The notes under the pieces were generated by a model, which was given only the letters and a program-made list of their open reading frames with translations, did no database searches and was not told where the DNA came from. The position numbers were made by a program, and so were the translations under genes. A stretch of 64,000 bases of DNA from Rhyzopertha dominica (lineage: Eukaryota > Arthropoda > Insecta > Coleoptera > Bostrichidae), in NCBI GenBank assembly GCA_025024175.1, contig QCXZ01000041.1, positions 35,707,786-35,771,785 on the forward strand. Reading direction: 5' to 3'. Below, one piece after another: positions 1-10,255 of this stretch. Position 1 is the first letter of the stretch; each line of letters starts with the position of its first letter.

Positions 1-520
1 ATCGTGTAAGGAAATTGCTTGAATTTTTTCTGTTTTAGTGAAGTTGAATTGCATTGACTTTCGGAGGTGTCGTAGGATATGCACCTCTCGTAGCTCCTAA
101 CAATGTGGAAAAACAAGTCATCATTGCCTTGTCGACGATGATGCAAAAACGTTCGTCCACTCGACATTCTTTAACCTTTGTGCTGAACCGTAAGCATTTC
201 TGATAGCCACCATGCACAAAATTTGCCAATGCAAGCTTTTCCGTAACGATCTTCAACATGCTGGTGCATCCAACAAAAGGAAATTTATCAGCTAGAGTAG
301 TAATTGTTAATCGTCGATGAGATTGAAGCTGTTCAAGGGGTTCATCTGTCTAGACACTGAGCTTACTACTCCGCGCCTCATCGTGCATGTTAGTGCGGTT
401 GTTCTTGAATTCTCGACACTACTGCCTAACGTTTCCTTCAGTCATTGAAGCTCGTACATAAACAAAGCAAATTTTTTGTGGATTTGAGCGGTTGGGGATC
501 GTTTTGCTCACAAAAAACTA
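1..520 (-). pseudogene. mariner transposase relic, N-terminal half, cut by window edge
   Basis: This is a decayed DNA transposase of the Tc1/mariner superfamily, which cuts and pastes its own element at TA sites in the nucleus. Read on the minus strand from about 500 down to 1, three frames give in order: a helix-turn-helix part (AQIHKKFALF), the linker NNRTNMHDEARS, the second helix-turn-helix RRLTITTLADKFP, then MLKIVTEKL. Near position 70 another frame reads IVRSYERCISYDTSES, matching the family's IVTGDETW..Y.TPES block with the first catalytic Asp lost. The second and third catalytic Asp would lie beyond the left edge. The longest open piece (35-259) is only 74 codons. Stops and frameshifts mark it as a pseudogene. 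No terminal inverted repeat was found at its upstream end (about 500-700). Confidence 0.75.
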
Positions 521-1756
521 ATCTGTGCTCTCACTTCGCAGATGGTGGGATCTACTATTGTCGCGGAAAATGTTGACTGCATTCACTATCTAGCAAACGA
601 CAATTTAAATATCACAATCACTTTCATGCCTTCGCTGACAAAAGTAAATGCGTACAACTTTGTTTTGACTTTACAAATATTCTTCTATTTCTACATAATT
701 ATTACTTCTATAGTACACAAAATTAAAATTACAACTGGCAACCTTGCAACGATATAACGAACTTTTTGTGCCCACTTTACGAAAGCCGTACCTAAACGTT
801 TTATCTAAAACGGTCAGTTGTAGACGACTGGCTTTATCAGGGCACAAAAGCTTATCACTTGTTCAAGGGTTTAAGTCCGCCTGCAGGATTCATTTAACAG
901 ATTGCACCGATCCAGCCTGTCTTATTCTATTTCCTGGATATGCCGGGGAAATATATGGTCGCTCTTCTGGCGTAAGCGGATGCCAGGCCGGAGTTATGTT
1001 ACTTAATATGAGAGGGGAAATTGATTAACAAATTTGTCAGGCACGTTTCAGAAAGAACGAGTAAGACGGGGCATTTCGGGCGTAATTTGGGACATTGAAA
1101 TGAATAATTTGATTCTGTCCCCTTCGTTATTTTGAACCTCCATCCTACACTCATGCTCACCCTTTCATAAATGAATTAAGACATTAGTACTACGTGAAGT
1201 GTCTATATTTAGAGAAGTCATATACAACTACTAGTTATTTCACAGATATTGAGCTGAGATGTTGCTCAGAATAATAATATTGAAATAGATACGGAATCAG
1301 ATTATTCAGGTTATTGACGATTAAAAAAAAATTTAAACTTTCGTAAATAATGATGTAACAACATCGAAGCTGAATAGAATAAAATGTTACGCTTACATTA
1401 CTTTTGATGGTTAATTCTACCAACAGATATCTAGCATATCCAATAGTTTCTCAGGGGTGCTGATAAATAATTTAGCTTGGTGGTTTGAGTACGGATAACT
1501 CCACTTAAAGATAACAATCTTTGTCTGACATGCTACAAAAAAGGCCCTCTTCATAAAGAGGACGGATAGAGATTAGATATGTCAAAGGTAGTTGGCGAGC
1601 ATGGCGAAAACTTATAAGGATATGATTTTTAGATTTCTTGCTTTTTGTCATTGTATGTAGGTATTAATAGTGAAACACACATAATGATCATGCGATGATA
1701 GACATGACATATAGGAATATTTAATATAAGTTTTCAATAAGTAACTATTTTTAAGT
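521..1756. other. gene-free stretch, no recognised feature
   Basis: AT-rich sequence with only short open frames. The 94-codon frame at 744-1028 has no domain or motif I recognise, and its composition matches non-coding surroundings. I see no RNA gene, repeat array or element end here. Confidence 0.5.
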
Positions 1757-1834
1757 ATTGATGAAATAAATCATCTGCCATGGTCAGTTCGCTCTCGCCC
1801 TGACTGACCAGGGCAGCTAATTTATTTCATCAAT
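1757..1834. repeat. 15-bp perfect inverted repeat at the 5' end of dispersed repeat copy A
   Basis: ATTGATGAAATAAAT at 1757-1771 is exactly reverse-complementary to 1820-1834. The right arm falls inside the dispersed repeat, at a place where copy B (26732-26864) has no equivalent bases. It is therefore an insertion or local duplication specific to this copy. The 48 bases between the arms contain a second short stem (GCCCTG/CAGGGC). Confidence 0.6.
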
Positions 1835-1949
1835 GCTTTACGGATTACGGAGAGCCTCTCCGAAGCCATCGCTAGGAACCTGCACTAGGCCGGTGTCTAC
1901 CACAGTTATAGACCGCCTATCTCGCAGAGTTCCATTTAGATGGCACTGA
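1800..1949 (+). repeat. dispersed repeat copy A (partner of 26732-26864), ribozyme part missing
   Basis: Aligned by eye, this segment matches the reverse complement of 26732-26864 along most of its length. The strongest blocks are GGTGTCTAYCACAGTTATAG followed by ACCGC, then CTCGCAGAGTTCC, then TTAGATGGCACTGA. The last of these marks the shared 3' end. The shared 5' part is TGAYTRACYAGGGCAG followed by ATGCTTTACGG. Immediately upstream, where copy B folds into a hammerhead ribozyme, this copy has unrelated sequence. It may be 5'-truncated close to the ribozyme's cleavage point, or diverged. No protein is encoded. The class is unproven: a Penelope-like or retrozyme-like non-coding element is an inference from copy B. 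Confidence 0.7.
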
Positions 1950-2690
1950 TGTGTTTTTAAACTTATGTTAGTTTGAGTTTGGCTAAATTAGTTGTCTAAA
2001 GTTCGATTTGACGACATTTAGGGTCGCTTAGAGCAGATAGTGATAGTGATAGCTTCTTAATTGTTATATTACGACACGTGTTCTTATTGTACGCTAACTT
2101 TACAATTATGAGCATAGACCCAATGGCATTTGTAGTATTATTAGTTGATAATAAAATAAAACCTAACGTTTGCCCAGTAAACACGAAATTGTCACGTTGT
2201 GACTAAGTTAAGAAATCATACTTTTAACATATGACGCCACCTATAGCTATCCGGAAGAACTTGAATTCGGCGGCAAAAACAGGGACGCTACCGATGAATT
2301 ATCCGCATGTTTAGGGTACCTAGTTTAACAGAATCCCGTTTCCGTTACATTTTGAGTTTACAGAAGTATCATTAAAAAGTTTTAGATCAAAAGGTTAAAT
2401 CTTTTAAAAGCTACCTATATTAAAAAACATGTCAGTCGAAAGTGAGAAAATCAAGAAATCTTAATATCGCGAAGTACCTAAAAGGTTTACGACTATATGG
2501 TTAGTATACTTTATGACTACTGCCCTTTTTATGTCACCGCACCGCATTGCTTCTTTTAAAAGAGGAAAATTTTCCATTCAAAACCAATGATTTGGAAGCC
2601 ACATTTTTATATCAGCACCTGAAAACACCGATGCAGTCCATACACTAGGATTAGAGGCAATCGCATGTTGAAGCTTCGTGCTCACTGTGT
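1950..2690. other. gene-free stretch, no recognised feature
   Basis: AT-rich, short frames only, no motif recognised. The 5' part of the mariner that follows should lie at about 2400-2690 but is too decayed to read, and no terminal inverted repeat was found. Confidence 0.4.
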
Positions 2691-2694
2691 ACCC

Positions 2695-4390
2695 GATTTA
2701 CTGATGATCCATTTTTACGACTCTAATATAAAGCAATAGTTAATGGAAGGCAAGCTCTCGTTTTTCAGGATAGAAGGTTTCAGGTCCAAAAATCGGTTGG
2801 AAAAGTTCTCGTTTGAGTTTTTTGGGATAGTCGTGGAGTCATTATTGATTATTTGGACAAAGGAAAAATAATAACGGTTAAATATTATTAATGACTATTG
2901 CCAAAAGTATTGTCCTTGCAGCACAACGCGCCTGGATGTAAGTAACAAAACGCAATAAACAAAATTCGCGTTTTGGGGTTCGAACGGGTAGATCACCGTG
3001 CATATTCACTTGACTTATCCCCACCAGACCACTACCTATTTCCCAAACAGAAAAAGGGTTTGAAAGGGCGCGCAGTTTTTTTCAATAAATAAATTATCGA
3101 AGCTGTAAAAAGTTGGGTAGCATATCAGGAAGATTTTTTTAAATGCTTAGACGTAGTACAGGGTGTCCCATTTTTGTTGTAATTGTAGAGTATCTAGGTA
3201 ACTATTAATGCCAGAGGGTTGCGGTTTCCACATTCGTTCAGGAGTTCAGCTGTATCGTCGCAATTTTTGTATCGTCTTTCGTTTTAAAGTCATAGCCAAC
3301 TTTTGAAAAATGTAATATTTCTCCGGCTTTCAATTTCTCGCTTGCGTATGTAGATACAGCAAAACTGTGAAGACATTTTTATACATATTTTTATTTTGAA
3401 TCCAGTGGCGTAATTTTGTAGGAGGCCACATTTTTGAGATATAACACAAACTTGCATTTTTTTTACATGAAAACCACAGTTGGCTCTGCTATGGTTGAAA
3501 AGGCCTATTTTTTCTGATTAAAAAAGTGTATACATTGTTAGATTTATTTATAGTAATTTTGGAATTATTTTCAAATTTTGTTAAATAATTTAATAATATT
3601 GTACGTTTACATCCAGGAATTGAATAAGAAAACATATGATATACTTTATATTATAAGTAAAAATTTTAATCCTTTAAAAATAATATATGCATGTTTGAAT
3701 ACATACACAAGACTCCTAAGAGCGCTCATGCATTTTTTTATCAATATTCTAGGAGGCCACTTAACTAATGAAAATGTTTGTTTAATTGGAGATAAGTACC
3801 TATGCGTTGTTTATCATCAAGTATTTACATCTATTTTGACGAAAAACTTAAAATCTCATTAAATTGTTACAAAACTTGGAATAATACTAAAATTAGTAAA
3901 GATAAACCTAACAATGTATACATTTTCTTAAGCAGAAAAAATAGTTCTTTTCAACCATAGCAAAGCCAACTATGGTTTCCATAAAAAAATGCAAGTTTGT
4001 TTTATATCTCTAAAATGTGACCCCCAAAAAAATTCTAAGTACGCCACTGGATTCAGAACAAACATATCTATAAAAATGTCTTCACGGTTTTTTGTGTCTA
4101 CATAGCCAATCGAGATATTGATAACTGAAGAGATATTAGATTTCTCAAAAGTTGACTATGGCTTTAAAACAAAAACCATACAAAAATGGCAATGGTACAG
4201 CTCAACTCACAACAAAAAATTAATACAGTAATGTCGAAAGCGCAACCCTCTAGCATTAACAGTTACCGAGATACCCTACAATTACAATGAAACTGGGACA
4301 CCCTGTACAGGGCCGCTATTTAAAGTGTATTCAGTTGAGAGGGATTATGTTGACTTTTTGTTTGAAATTTCAAGTCTCTCTATATTAAGC
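2695..4390 (+). mobile_element. mariner element relic, interrupted by a foldback element
   Basis: A plus-strand mariner transposase can be followed in several frames. IHFYDSNIKQ..MEGKL (about 2708-2752) equals the family's W.H.Y.PE.KQQS.EW block. FQVQKSVGKVLV, a TGA, then VFWDSRGVIIDYLDKGK (ending 2866) covers the block before the second catalytic Asp. The HQDNA.PH catalytic block is eroded to LQHNAPG. AYSLDLSPPDHYLFPK (about 3000-3045) equals the YSPDLAPSDYHLF motif with the third Asp (D34D type). KSWVAYQEDFFKCLD follows. At 3157 the reading is broken by an inserted element, and the C-terminus resumes at 4308 (GRYLKCIQLRG). The element is dead: stops, frameshifts and a lost catalytic residue. 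Confidence 0.85.
3159..4305. mobile_element. foldback DNA element with TIRs of about 370 bp, TA target duplication
   Basis: The element starts CAGGGTGTCCCA at 3159 and ends with the reverse complement TGGGACACCCTG-like sequence at 4305. It is flanked by TA at 3157-3158 and 4306-4307. The two arms (about 3159-3525 and 3935-4305) are imperfect reverse complements along their whole length, for example the blocks TGTAATTGTAG, AGAGGGTTGCG, GTTGGCT and the CCAGTGGCGTA stretch. About 410 bp of AT-rich spacer joins them. The 94-codon frame at 3578-3862 lies in the spacer and has no domain. TA duplication and long inverted ends fit a non-autonomous Tc1/mariner-type foldback element mobilised by a transposase supplied elsewhere. 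It sits inside an older mariner relic, so it arrived later. Confidence 0.88.
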
Positions 4391-6646
4391 TAATAACTTA
4401 CCAGTACTCCCTCGTAGACACTGTACATTTTACTTTTTTAACGGCATACTTCTCTCGGAGTTCAGTTGTCTATTGTGGATCGTAACAAAATTAGCGTTTT
4501 CTGTGTCAGATAACCAATCAAATAGACCTGCTGGGACGGTATAACGAATTTCGCACTCATTTGCTGCATATAGACTGCACTTCGTGCTGGGAGCTAAAAA
4601 TACCCCGAAATAATTAAACGGAAGATTTCAGGTCAGCCGTGTGGGTCTCGAAGGCCCTAGAAACACAATAAATTGATAAAAGAAACCGATGAGGAAGTTC
4701 TAAATCAGGTTAGCAATTAGAGACGGGTAATTGGAGCGATAAACTCAAACCCAGCCAACTAGATAGAGCTGTATCACTTTATGTGCACTTGACCGAAAAG
4801 CCCTCGCCAAAAGATATCCGACTGCTGAAAATGTATTTTTCTTACATCGGATGCGCCCGCGGCAGTAGATCATCCCGGTAAGTGCTTTATCGCTAATGCA
4901 ATTAACAAAGGAACATTTATCTTTAAAATTGAAAAATGGCCGCCGGCCTATTATTGCATTAAAGAGGGAAAACGCTGAAGGGAAAAAAAGACAAATCTCA
5001 AATTGCCGGCAACGGGCTTATTTAGCACAAATGCCTGCCGTTGGGAGGCTGTCGACAGCACTATTAAACTAAAAATATGTAAAGGTAGCCCAGTCTCTGG
5101 TATGGTGTATTGCAGCAAATTGCAGTCAATATTAATTCCACCTGTATTTATACATAAAAATTATTTACTCTTGGATTACGAATCGAAAGTAGCGGTCGAT
5201 ATCCGTTTTATGTAAAGTGGCAAACACCGATTACTTTACAGCCCAAAACAGCTGCCTTTAGTTGAGTGTGGCTTTATGGATCAGTCAAGTTTAAACTTGA
5301 CAAATATTAGTCGAACACATCCATCCAATAATTCAGGCTTGCATTAAACAAATATACTTGGGTGTCACCCGTTGATAAATCTTATGAAATTTAAGAATTT
5401 TTTATGTCTTCCATCGACGTCACAAGCTACTTTAGCTTTATAGCGATATCTCGGAAAATGCTATCGCATAGACAATTTTTGATGGCTCGTATTAATTTGC
5501 AGATACTGAAACAAATAATAAATCTTATTAATTACATTCTCAGGTAGAATTAATAATAAACACTGATATAATGATCTTTGATAAGTATTTTTTAATTTAC
5601 AAATTTGAAAAAAAATACGTTTGGCCTTTTTTGTAGAGTTTGCTTTAGCAAATCCTTCGTACATTCGAAGTTTTTATCCATTATGAGAATCTTGCAGTAT
5701 CACAAACAAGACACTGTCATTCTTATCCATGTAAAAACCGTGTCAGTATTTTTAGTTCAATGTCTCTATATTAAAGATTCATAAAATACGATTGCGTACA
5801 ATATAGGTACATAATCCAATTGTTGCTTCTTTTTTATTGTACAGCATTAATGGTGATTTTTTTTGTATATTTGCTAGTACCTTAAAAAGGACTAGGTTGA
5901 TTTTCTTAAAACTTTGCACACAAAGCACTATGTGTACCACGTACTATAACCGCTTTTGCTACTGAGTGCAAAAACGTAGGGCAGCTCCGGTAGCTTGGCT
6001 CGTGGGTTACGGGTTGGTGCACCTGGGCGCCACGCAGTTTAACAAAGGGACTTTAAACGACCAACTGCGAAGTCGCATTCTGAAATAAAACGATATAGAA
6101 CGATAATAACGAATAATTATTAAATAATTAAAAAGATTAGGTTTGACAGATTATGACAAATTTTGACAAATATAGGTGAAAGAGTTCCGCAGTAGTACTA
6201 CTACGTTTACAAGTAGTATTATTTGTGAGTTAAGGAAGTCTACACACTTTCAATTTTGAGTTAAATATAAATTAGATAAATTGAAAATCTGGCCTTGTCT
6301 TAGGCAATCCTTCAGGTTATGCGGCCACTGGCAGCGTAAGTGCTTCCTTCTGATTCGAGACCTTTGTCCTCTTTGGGCCTTTGCGAAAGATACGGTTCTA
6401 GTAATGATCCGTGGGTCTCAGGAAAGGTAGTGGTAGGTAGGTAGCAGTACAATACACAAGGTAGAAAGAACCAGAGTGTAATAAAGAAGCCTAAGATATA
6501 TTCGTATATTAGAAAACAGTTAGTATTCCACAAAAAACACTCACCTCCGTTAGAGGTTTCTGTTATTGACTAATAGTTAATTTGTAATTTTCTGGGACGC
6601 CAGAAGCTCTTTCTGAAGATAGCTCTTACACTTGATATGGCCGCAG
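4391..6646. other. gene-free stretch, no recognised feature
   Basis: AT-rich intergenic or intronic sequence. The frames at 5003-5215, 5461-5664 and 6312-6533 lack recognisable domains. Nothing repeated or structured stood out. Confidence 0.4.
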
Positions 6647-6678
6647 GCCTTCAGATAGTAAGTCTTCAGAGACTTTAG
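6647..6678 (+). CDS. possible 32-bp upstream exon of a host gene (weak)
   Basis: A short open stretch reads PSDSKSSETL and ends at TTAG|GTAAGG, a good donor (GT at 6679-6680). One leftover base gives a codon phase that fits the next candidate exon exactly (joined codon GAT, Asp). The acceptor would be CCGCAG at 6641-6646, with a poor pyrimidine tract. An in-frame TGA at 6633-6635 prevents a longer exon here. A 32-bp exon is unusually small, so this may be chance. It is listed because phase and composition agree with the exon at 6793. Confidence 0.2.
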
Positions 6679-6792
6679 GTAAGGTAAGTTTTAAGATAAC
6701 ACTCGCTATTATTTTTGTTATTCGTTTCTAATATTTTTTTTATTTTTTTTCAGTTTGACAACTGTCAGGTAATGTGATTGTTAAAATTTCAG

Positions 6793-6896
6793 ATTTTGAT
6801 AAGCCAAAGCAACCTGATTGCTACAGTACCTCCCAAAACACATCACGCCGCAGCGAAAAACTCACAGATTCAGAAAGAGACGAACTTCTCAATCAG
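6793..6896 (+). CDS. candidate internal coding exon, function unknown
   Basis: A 104-bp stretch is bounded by a good acceptor (TTAAAATTTCAG, AG at 6791-6792) and a donor (CAG|GTAAAC, GT at 6897-6898). The frame starting at 6795 is open throughout and reads FDKPKQPDCYSTSQNTSRRS followed by EKLTDSERDELLNQ. That is hydrophilic, Ser/Asp/Glu/Lys-rich protein sequence, unlike random AT-rich translation. It ends in phase 0 and joins in phase to an open stretch at 7056-7145 that ends in a stop. The block KLTDSERDELL faintly recalls the start of pterin-carbinolamine dehydratases, but nothing downstream supports that, so I give no function. One other frame (starting at 6793) is also open. Confidence 0.35.
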
Positions 6897-7055
6897 GTAA
6901 ACCTTGTGCACTTAGAGTAAATTTATTATCAACCACTATATGTATAGATCTCAATAGTTAAGTTGCTTTTTGGATTCATTGTTAGAAGCTCCATGTGTAA
7001 AATAGTTTAAATTTTTGGTCCCTTGTTGTACAAATAACTATTTTAACTTATATAG

Positions 7056-7145
7056 GTGTGGCAATTCATTAGAACAAGGAAACACAAGAAAATACCCAAT
7101 GCAGTACGAAGTACTGTTGCAAAAGAAGAGAATATCAAAGAATAA
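7056..7145 (+). CDS. candidate terminal coding exon, function unknown
   Basis: After an acceptor (ACTTATATAG, AG at 7054-7055) the phase-0 frame reads VWQFIRTRKHKKIPNAVRST followed by VAKEENIKE and a TAA stop at 7143-7145. The 29 codons are basic and polar. The phase matches the candidate exon at 6793-6896, so the two would form the 3' end of a small host gene transcribed left to right. No poly(A) signal is seen immediately downstream. An AATAAA occurs only near 7997. Evidence is splice signals and frame only, and no domain is recognised. Confidence 0.3.
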   Translation: MWQFIRTRKHKKIPNAVRSTVAKEENIKE

Positions 7146-7189
7146 GTGTCTATCTGATCTTATCTCCCTTTTCGTAAGTCCCACGAATT

Positions 7190-7600
7190 AACTTTGTCCG
7201 CATGTGCTCCAGCGTACCGCCCGCGAAGTGAGCAAGGAAGCTTCGCGTTGGATGGAGCCGGCCTTGGCGAGGGAAGAAAAACGACGAATCCTTTACCCTC
7301 AGCTTGCAGGCCCTGTTATCACCTTTCACTACTCAGTACTCTTCAATTTTTAGTAATTCCTCACCAGGAAGTTGCTCACGTGCAGCCCCTGATTAAAACC
7401 AGCTAGCCGGTTGCTGCCTGAGTGCCTGTTGCAACGAATCTGCTTGGGGCACTGCAGCTGCCGTCGTCGTACCGTCTCTCTGGCACACCCAATGCCATCT
7501 CACGGTCGCGAACCAAACGCCATCTCCCGCTCGCCAACCCAACACCATCTCCCGTTTGCACACAACACACAATCCGGAGCGTTACAGAGGTTAAGCGTAT
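7190..7600. other. GC-richer segment downstream of the candidate exons
   Basis: This stretch is clearly richer in G+C and CpG than its surroundings (for example CGTACCGCCCGCGAAG near 7215). It holds frames at 7194-7406 and 7411-7655 without recognisable domains, and a three-unit repeat (7488-7562). It could be a conserved non-coding or promoter-like segment, or the edge of an old element. I cannot decide from sequence alone. Confidence 0.35.
7488..7562 (+). repeat. three tandem copies of a 25-bp unit
   Basis: Units at 7488-7512, 7513-7537 and 7538-7562 share the pattern CCMAAYRCCATCTCNCG followed by a T-rich/G end. All three are exactly 25 bp long. Because 25 is not a multiple of three, the array is unlikely to be coding. 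It is a minisatellite-like local duplication. Confidence 0.8.
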
Positions 7601-7655
7601 AAAACTACAACAGAAAAAAATGATAATGTCTTTAAGATCTGAAGAATTATCGTAA

Positions 7656-8785
7656 TCTTATTAAGTAATATAGAGGTGGAAGGAAAAGTTGATAATATTA
7701 ATTAAACTGTGACCTCATTCTCAAAGGAAGATAATGGAGACATTTAAGAAAATGGAAAATGTTACAATGATCTTGATGACAGTGATGTGTTTTGAGACGA
7801 AAATTAGTAGCAGTCTGTTTTGAAATTATAACAGATAAATTGTGCAGTTTAAGTAGGGAGTTGAAAAGGTACCTCAAGTATAACTCTTTTATGGTAAATG
7901 AGGCTATTTAACTTCTTATTTAACATGTGTATCTACACACATTTTATTTTCGTTTCTTATTTTATGTTCTTTTACCGGAAGTAATTATTCGTATTAATAA
8001 AAATTGATTCGGCATGAGACGTTATGTATTCAGTTCTTCATTTAAGGATATTTTATTTTAAAAATCTTCTCCGGAACTCTTCCGTGAGGACCCTCGGTCG
8101 GGTGCCACCACGCGCTGGGTAAAGCAATCTCTTTAATTGGTCGTTAACCTATACAACATTAAAAAGGAATTTAATACATTTCTGGAAATACTTCACCATC
8201 TCTGTTATGAAAGACTCGTCAATAAAATATTATTAGGAGGACTCCTTCAAAACCAACGTTGTTTACGAACTTATAACATGTTTCGCCGGAGGCAGAGAAA
8301 CGGCATCTCAACAAGAAATGTCTGGTAAACTTGTATAAGAGCTTTGTATCCGGAACCTTTGTGAGAGCGCTTATCGTAAACTGATGGCAAGGTACGTCGA
8401 TGCACCTAGAGACTTTTGAGCCGTCCTACACAAAGGAGTTCCGGCCTGCACTGTAATATTCTATGCACCATTGCTCGGTTTATTAGATTATAATGTTGTG
8501 CGGGGTCCGTTCGCTTTGCCTACTCTGAGTGCCAGTTTTATTACTGTATCGCTCCGGCAAACGTACAAATAGGAGCCGATGGAATAAAATTTCTTGTTAA
8601 AACTCTTCACTCGACTGGAAAACGAACGGTAATGATATTCTCAGGGGATTTTCCTTTTAGTCATACGTTACGGCGTGCAGTTTTTCAGAATATTTGTTGC
8701 ATGAATAACAAGTGAAAGCAAACTGCAAGTAGAATCAGCGCTTTAATGTTCCTCTCACAATAACCAGAGTACCTCTTATATAAGG
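7656..8785. other. gene-free stretch, no recognised feature
   Basis: AT-rich to 8330, then more balanced composition to about 8660. The frame at 8137-8328 has no domain. I looked for a 3' LTR of the neighbouring gypsy element here and found no second copy of the 10256-10700 sequence. Confidence 0.4.
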
Positions 8786-8929
8786 TGATTGACTAACGCT
8801 GGTGTATGCATGTACTTAAATATTGTAGGCCAATCTTGTATTTGATTTTCAGTGTTCGATCTTTCATTTACTTCAGTTTCTTCTATTTCTTCTGGTTGAT
8901 TCTCCGGGTTGGCGACTCTATTTTATTAG

Positions 8930-9240
8930 AAATACCTACATTCTCCGTGTATCTCTTCCAATGCTCGTAATACATACTCTTTGGGCACTACCAACAGTAT
9001 AGTAACATGCCTCCCATCGATGATTTTCCCAAGGCTTCTTCAATAGACATGCAAAGATTTCGACTGGGCCCACATCGCCTTAAGGGTCGGACTTTCCGAG
9101 ATCGCTTCCTCCCATCCAGGTTCTGGTCTGTTGTGTTCCTTCCACCCAAGTATAGGACCAATATCACTATCTTTTAGCTGAGGCCCATGGAAGCTTTCGA
9201 CTGTACATTCCTCGCTCTTCTTGGTAATGACTCTCATTAC
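8930..9240 (-). pseudogene. gypsy pol fragment: RNase H-integrase linker and integrase zinc-finger start
   Basis: The minus-strand frame 9237-9040 reads QLKDSDIGPILGWKE, RPEPGWEEAISESPTLKAMW and AQSKSLHVY. This is the recognisable gypsy stretch (Q..D.DI.PI..WKE...RP.WEE.S..SP..K.YWAQW.SL) just before the integrase HHCC domain. After a frameshift, 9005-8935 gives VVPKEYVLRALEEIHGEC, equal to the LVVP....VL...H.G block that carries the first zinc-binding His. The DDE core is absent. In a live element integrase inserts the cDNA into chromosomes. This copy cannot do so. Confidence 0.8.
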
Positions 9241-9279
9241 ATTGACCGTGCTCTTATACTGTTCTACCCATTTGTAATG

Positions 9280-9990
9280 TCTAAATTCTCTACATGGACT
9301 TCGTTACCCTTGATTTCTGTAGGCAGGTTGAAGCACCACTGTGCAGTTACTATTCGCGTGCCCTGGTTTTGTACAGCGGTGGCGAATCGGACACCTATCT
9401 AACTCCTTAACAAGCTCTTGTATTAGATCTTCTCTTCGACTGCGTGCCTCGTCGCTTGTACTGACTTTCCTAGAGCATCCCTTATCTTCTAATAGGTGGT
9501 CAGCAGCAGCGCGTTCCTCACAGTATATGCCCTGATCTTCTTATGTCTTTTGTACAATTCTGTAATCTCGCCGAACTTCTGCTTACAAGTTCTCAGCTTT
9601 TGGTTTAAACGCTTCCGTGGTTGTTGTCGATGACATTTTGTTTTTCGGCTGGTTCCCACGTTGCCTATTTGACCTTGCCGGTTCGACACCCATGTCGGTG
9701 TCTTCCTCAGAAGTAGCTCTGAAACTCAGCTCGTCAGCTGTACGCGAAACAGCTGCTGCAGGTGTCGTCCTCCAAACTGAAATTCTAGCGCTGCAGATAC
9801 CTTGTGGTAATCCTCCCTGTCGACCGCAAGTAACGTCCGAAGCAAATCCATTATAAATCTACGCAGGAAAATCACCAAAGCCGTAGCGTTCTTTTGATCG
9901 TTCCAGTTGTTAGCCTGACCAGCTGCCTCGAACTGCATTTTAGTTGTTAGTGTTAGAAGTTCCTTAGTTGCTCCAAGTTCAGTTTTCATC
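9280..9990 (-). pseudogene. gypsy gag relic
   Basis: Gag packages the element's RNA in cytoplasmic particles. The minus-strand frame 9989-9726 reads FEAAGQANNWNDQKNATAL, then LLRTLLAVDREDYHKVSAAL and EFQFGGRHLQQLFRVQL. This is the capsid-like signature of gypsy-group gag (N.W.....K..L......D.Y......L...FG..H....R.QL). A second frame (9689-9489) covers the basic C-terminal part. Near 9385-9335 HRCTKPGHANSNC is a CCHC zinc knuckle whose first Cys is now Arg. Frameshifts separate the three pieces, so it is not functional. Confidence 0.8.
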
Positions 9991-10255
9991 TCCTTCAGAC
10001 CTATCTTAATCGTTCTCTTGATTACTATAACTTCGAATTCTATTCTATCTTGGCCTTTTTTCGTGTCATTTGTACCAGTTGTAATTATACGTCTATGTTA
10101 GTAGATTAGCTTCTCATCACTGGCATATAGCATAACTACCAGTTGATTCACCTAACTTTGCGCCCTACGACTGTTGGCAATGTCAGAACTTCTTTCCGGT
10201 TCTTCTACTCCCAAAGCGTTTTAAATACTGCCCGGGTCACAAATCACTCCAGAAT

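Noticed and set aside
744..1028. 94-codon open frame as a possible gene
   Set aside because: No domain, no splice context, composition like its surroundings; chance frame.
3578..3862. 94-codon open frame as a gene
   Set aside because: Lies in the spacer of the foldback element, AT-rich, no domain.
6793..6896. Pterin-4a-carbinolamine dehydratase exon
   Set aside because: Only KLTDSERDELL resembles that family; the joined downstream exon lacks its conserved GRDAI and HHPEW blocks.
7190..7600. CpG island promoter
   Set aside because: Composition is raised but no core promoter elements or downstream gene are visible, and insect promoters need not be CpG islands.
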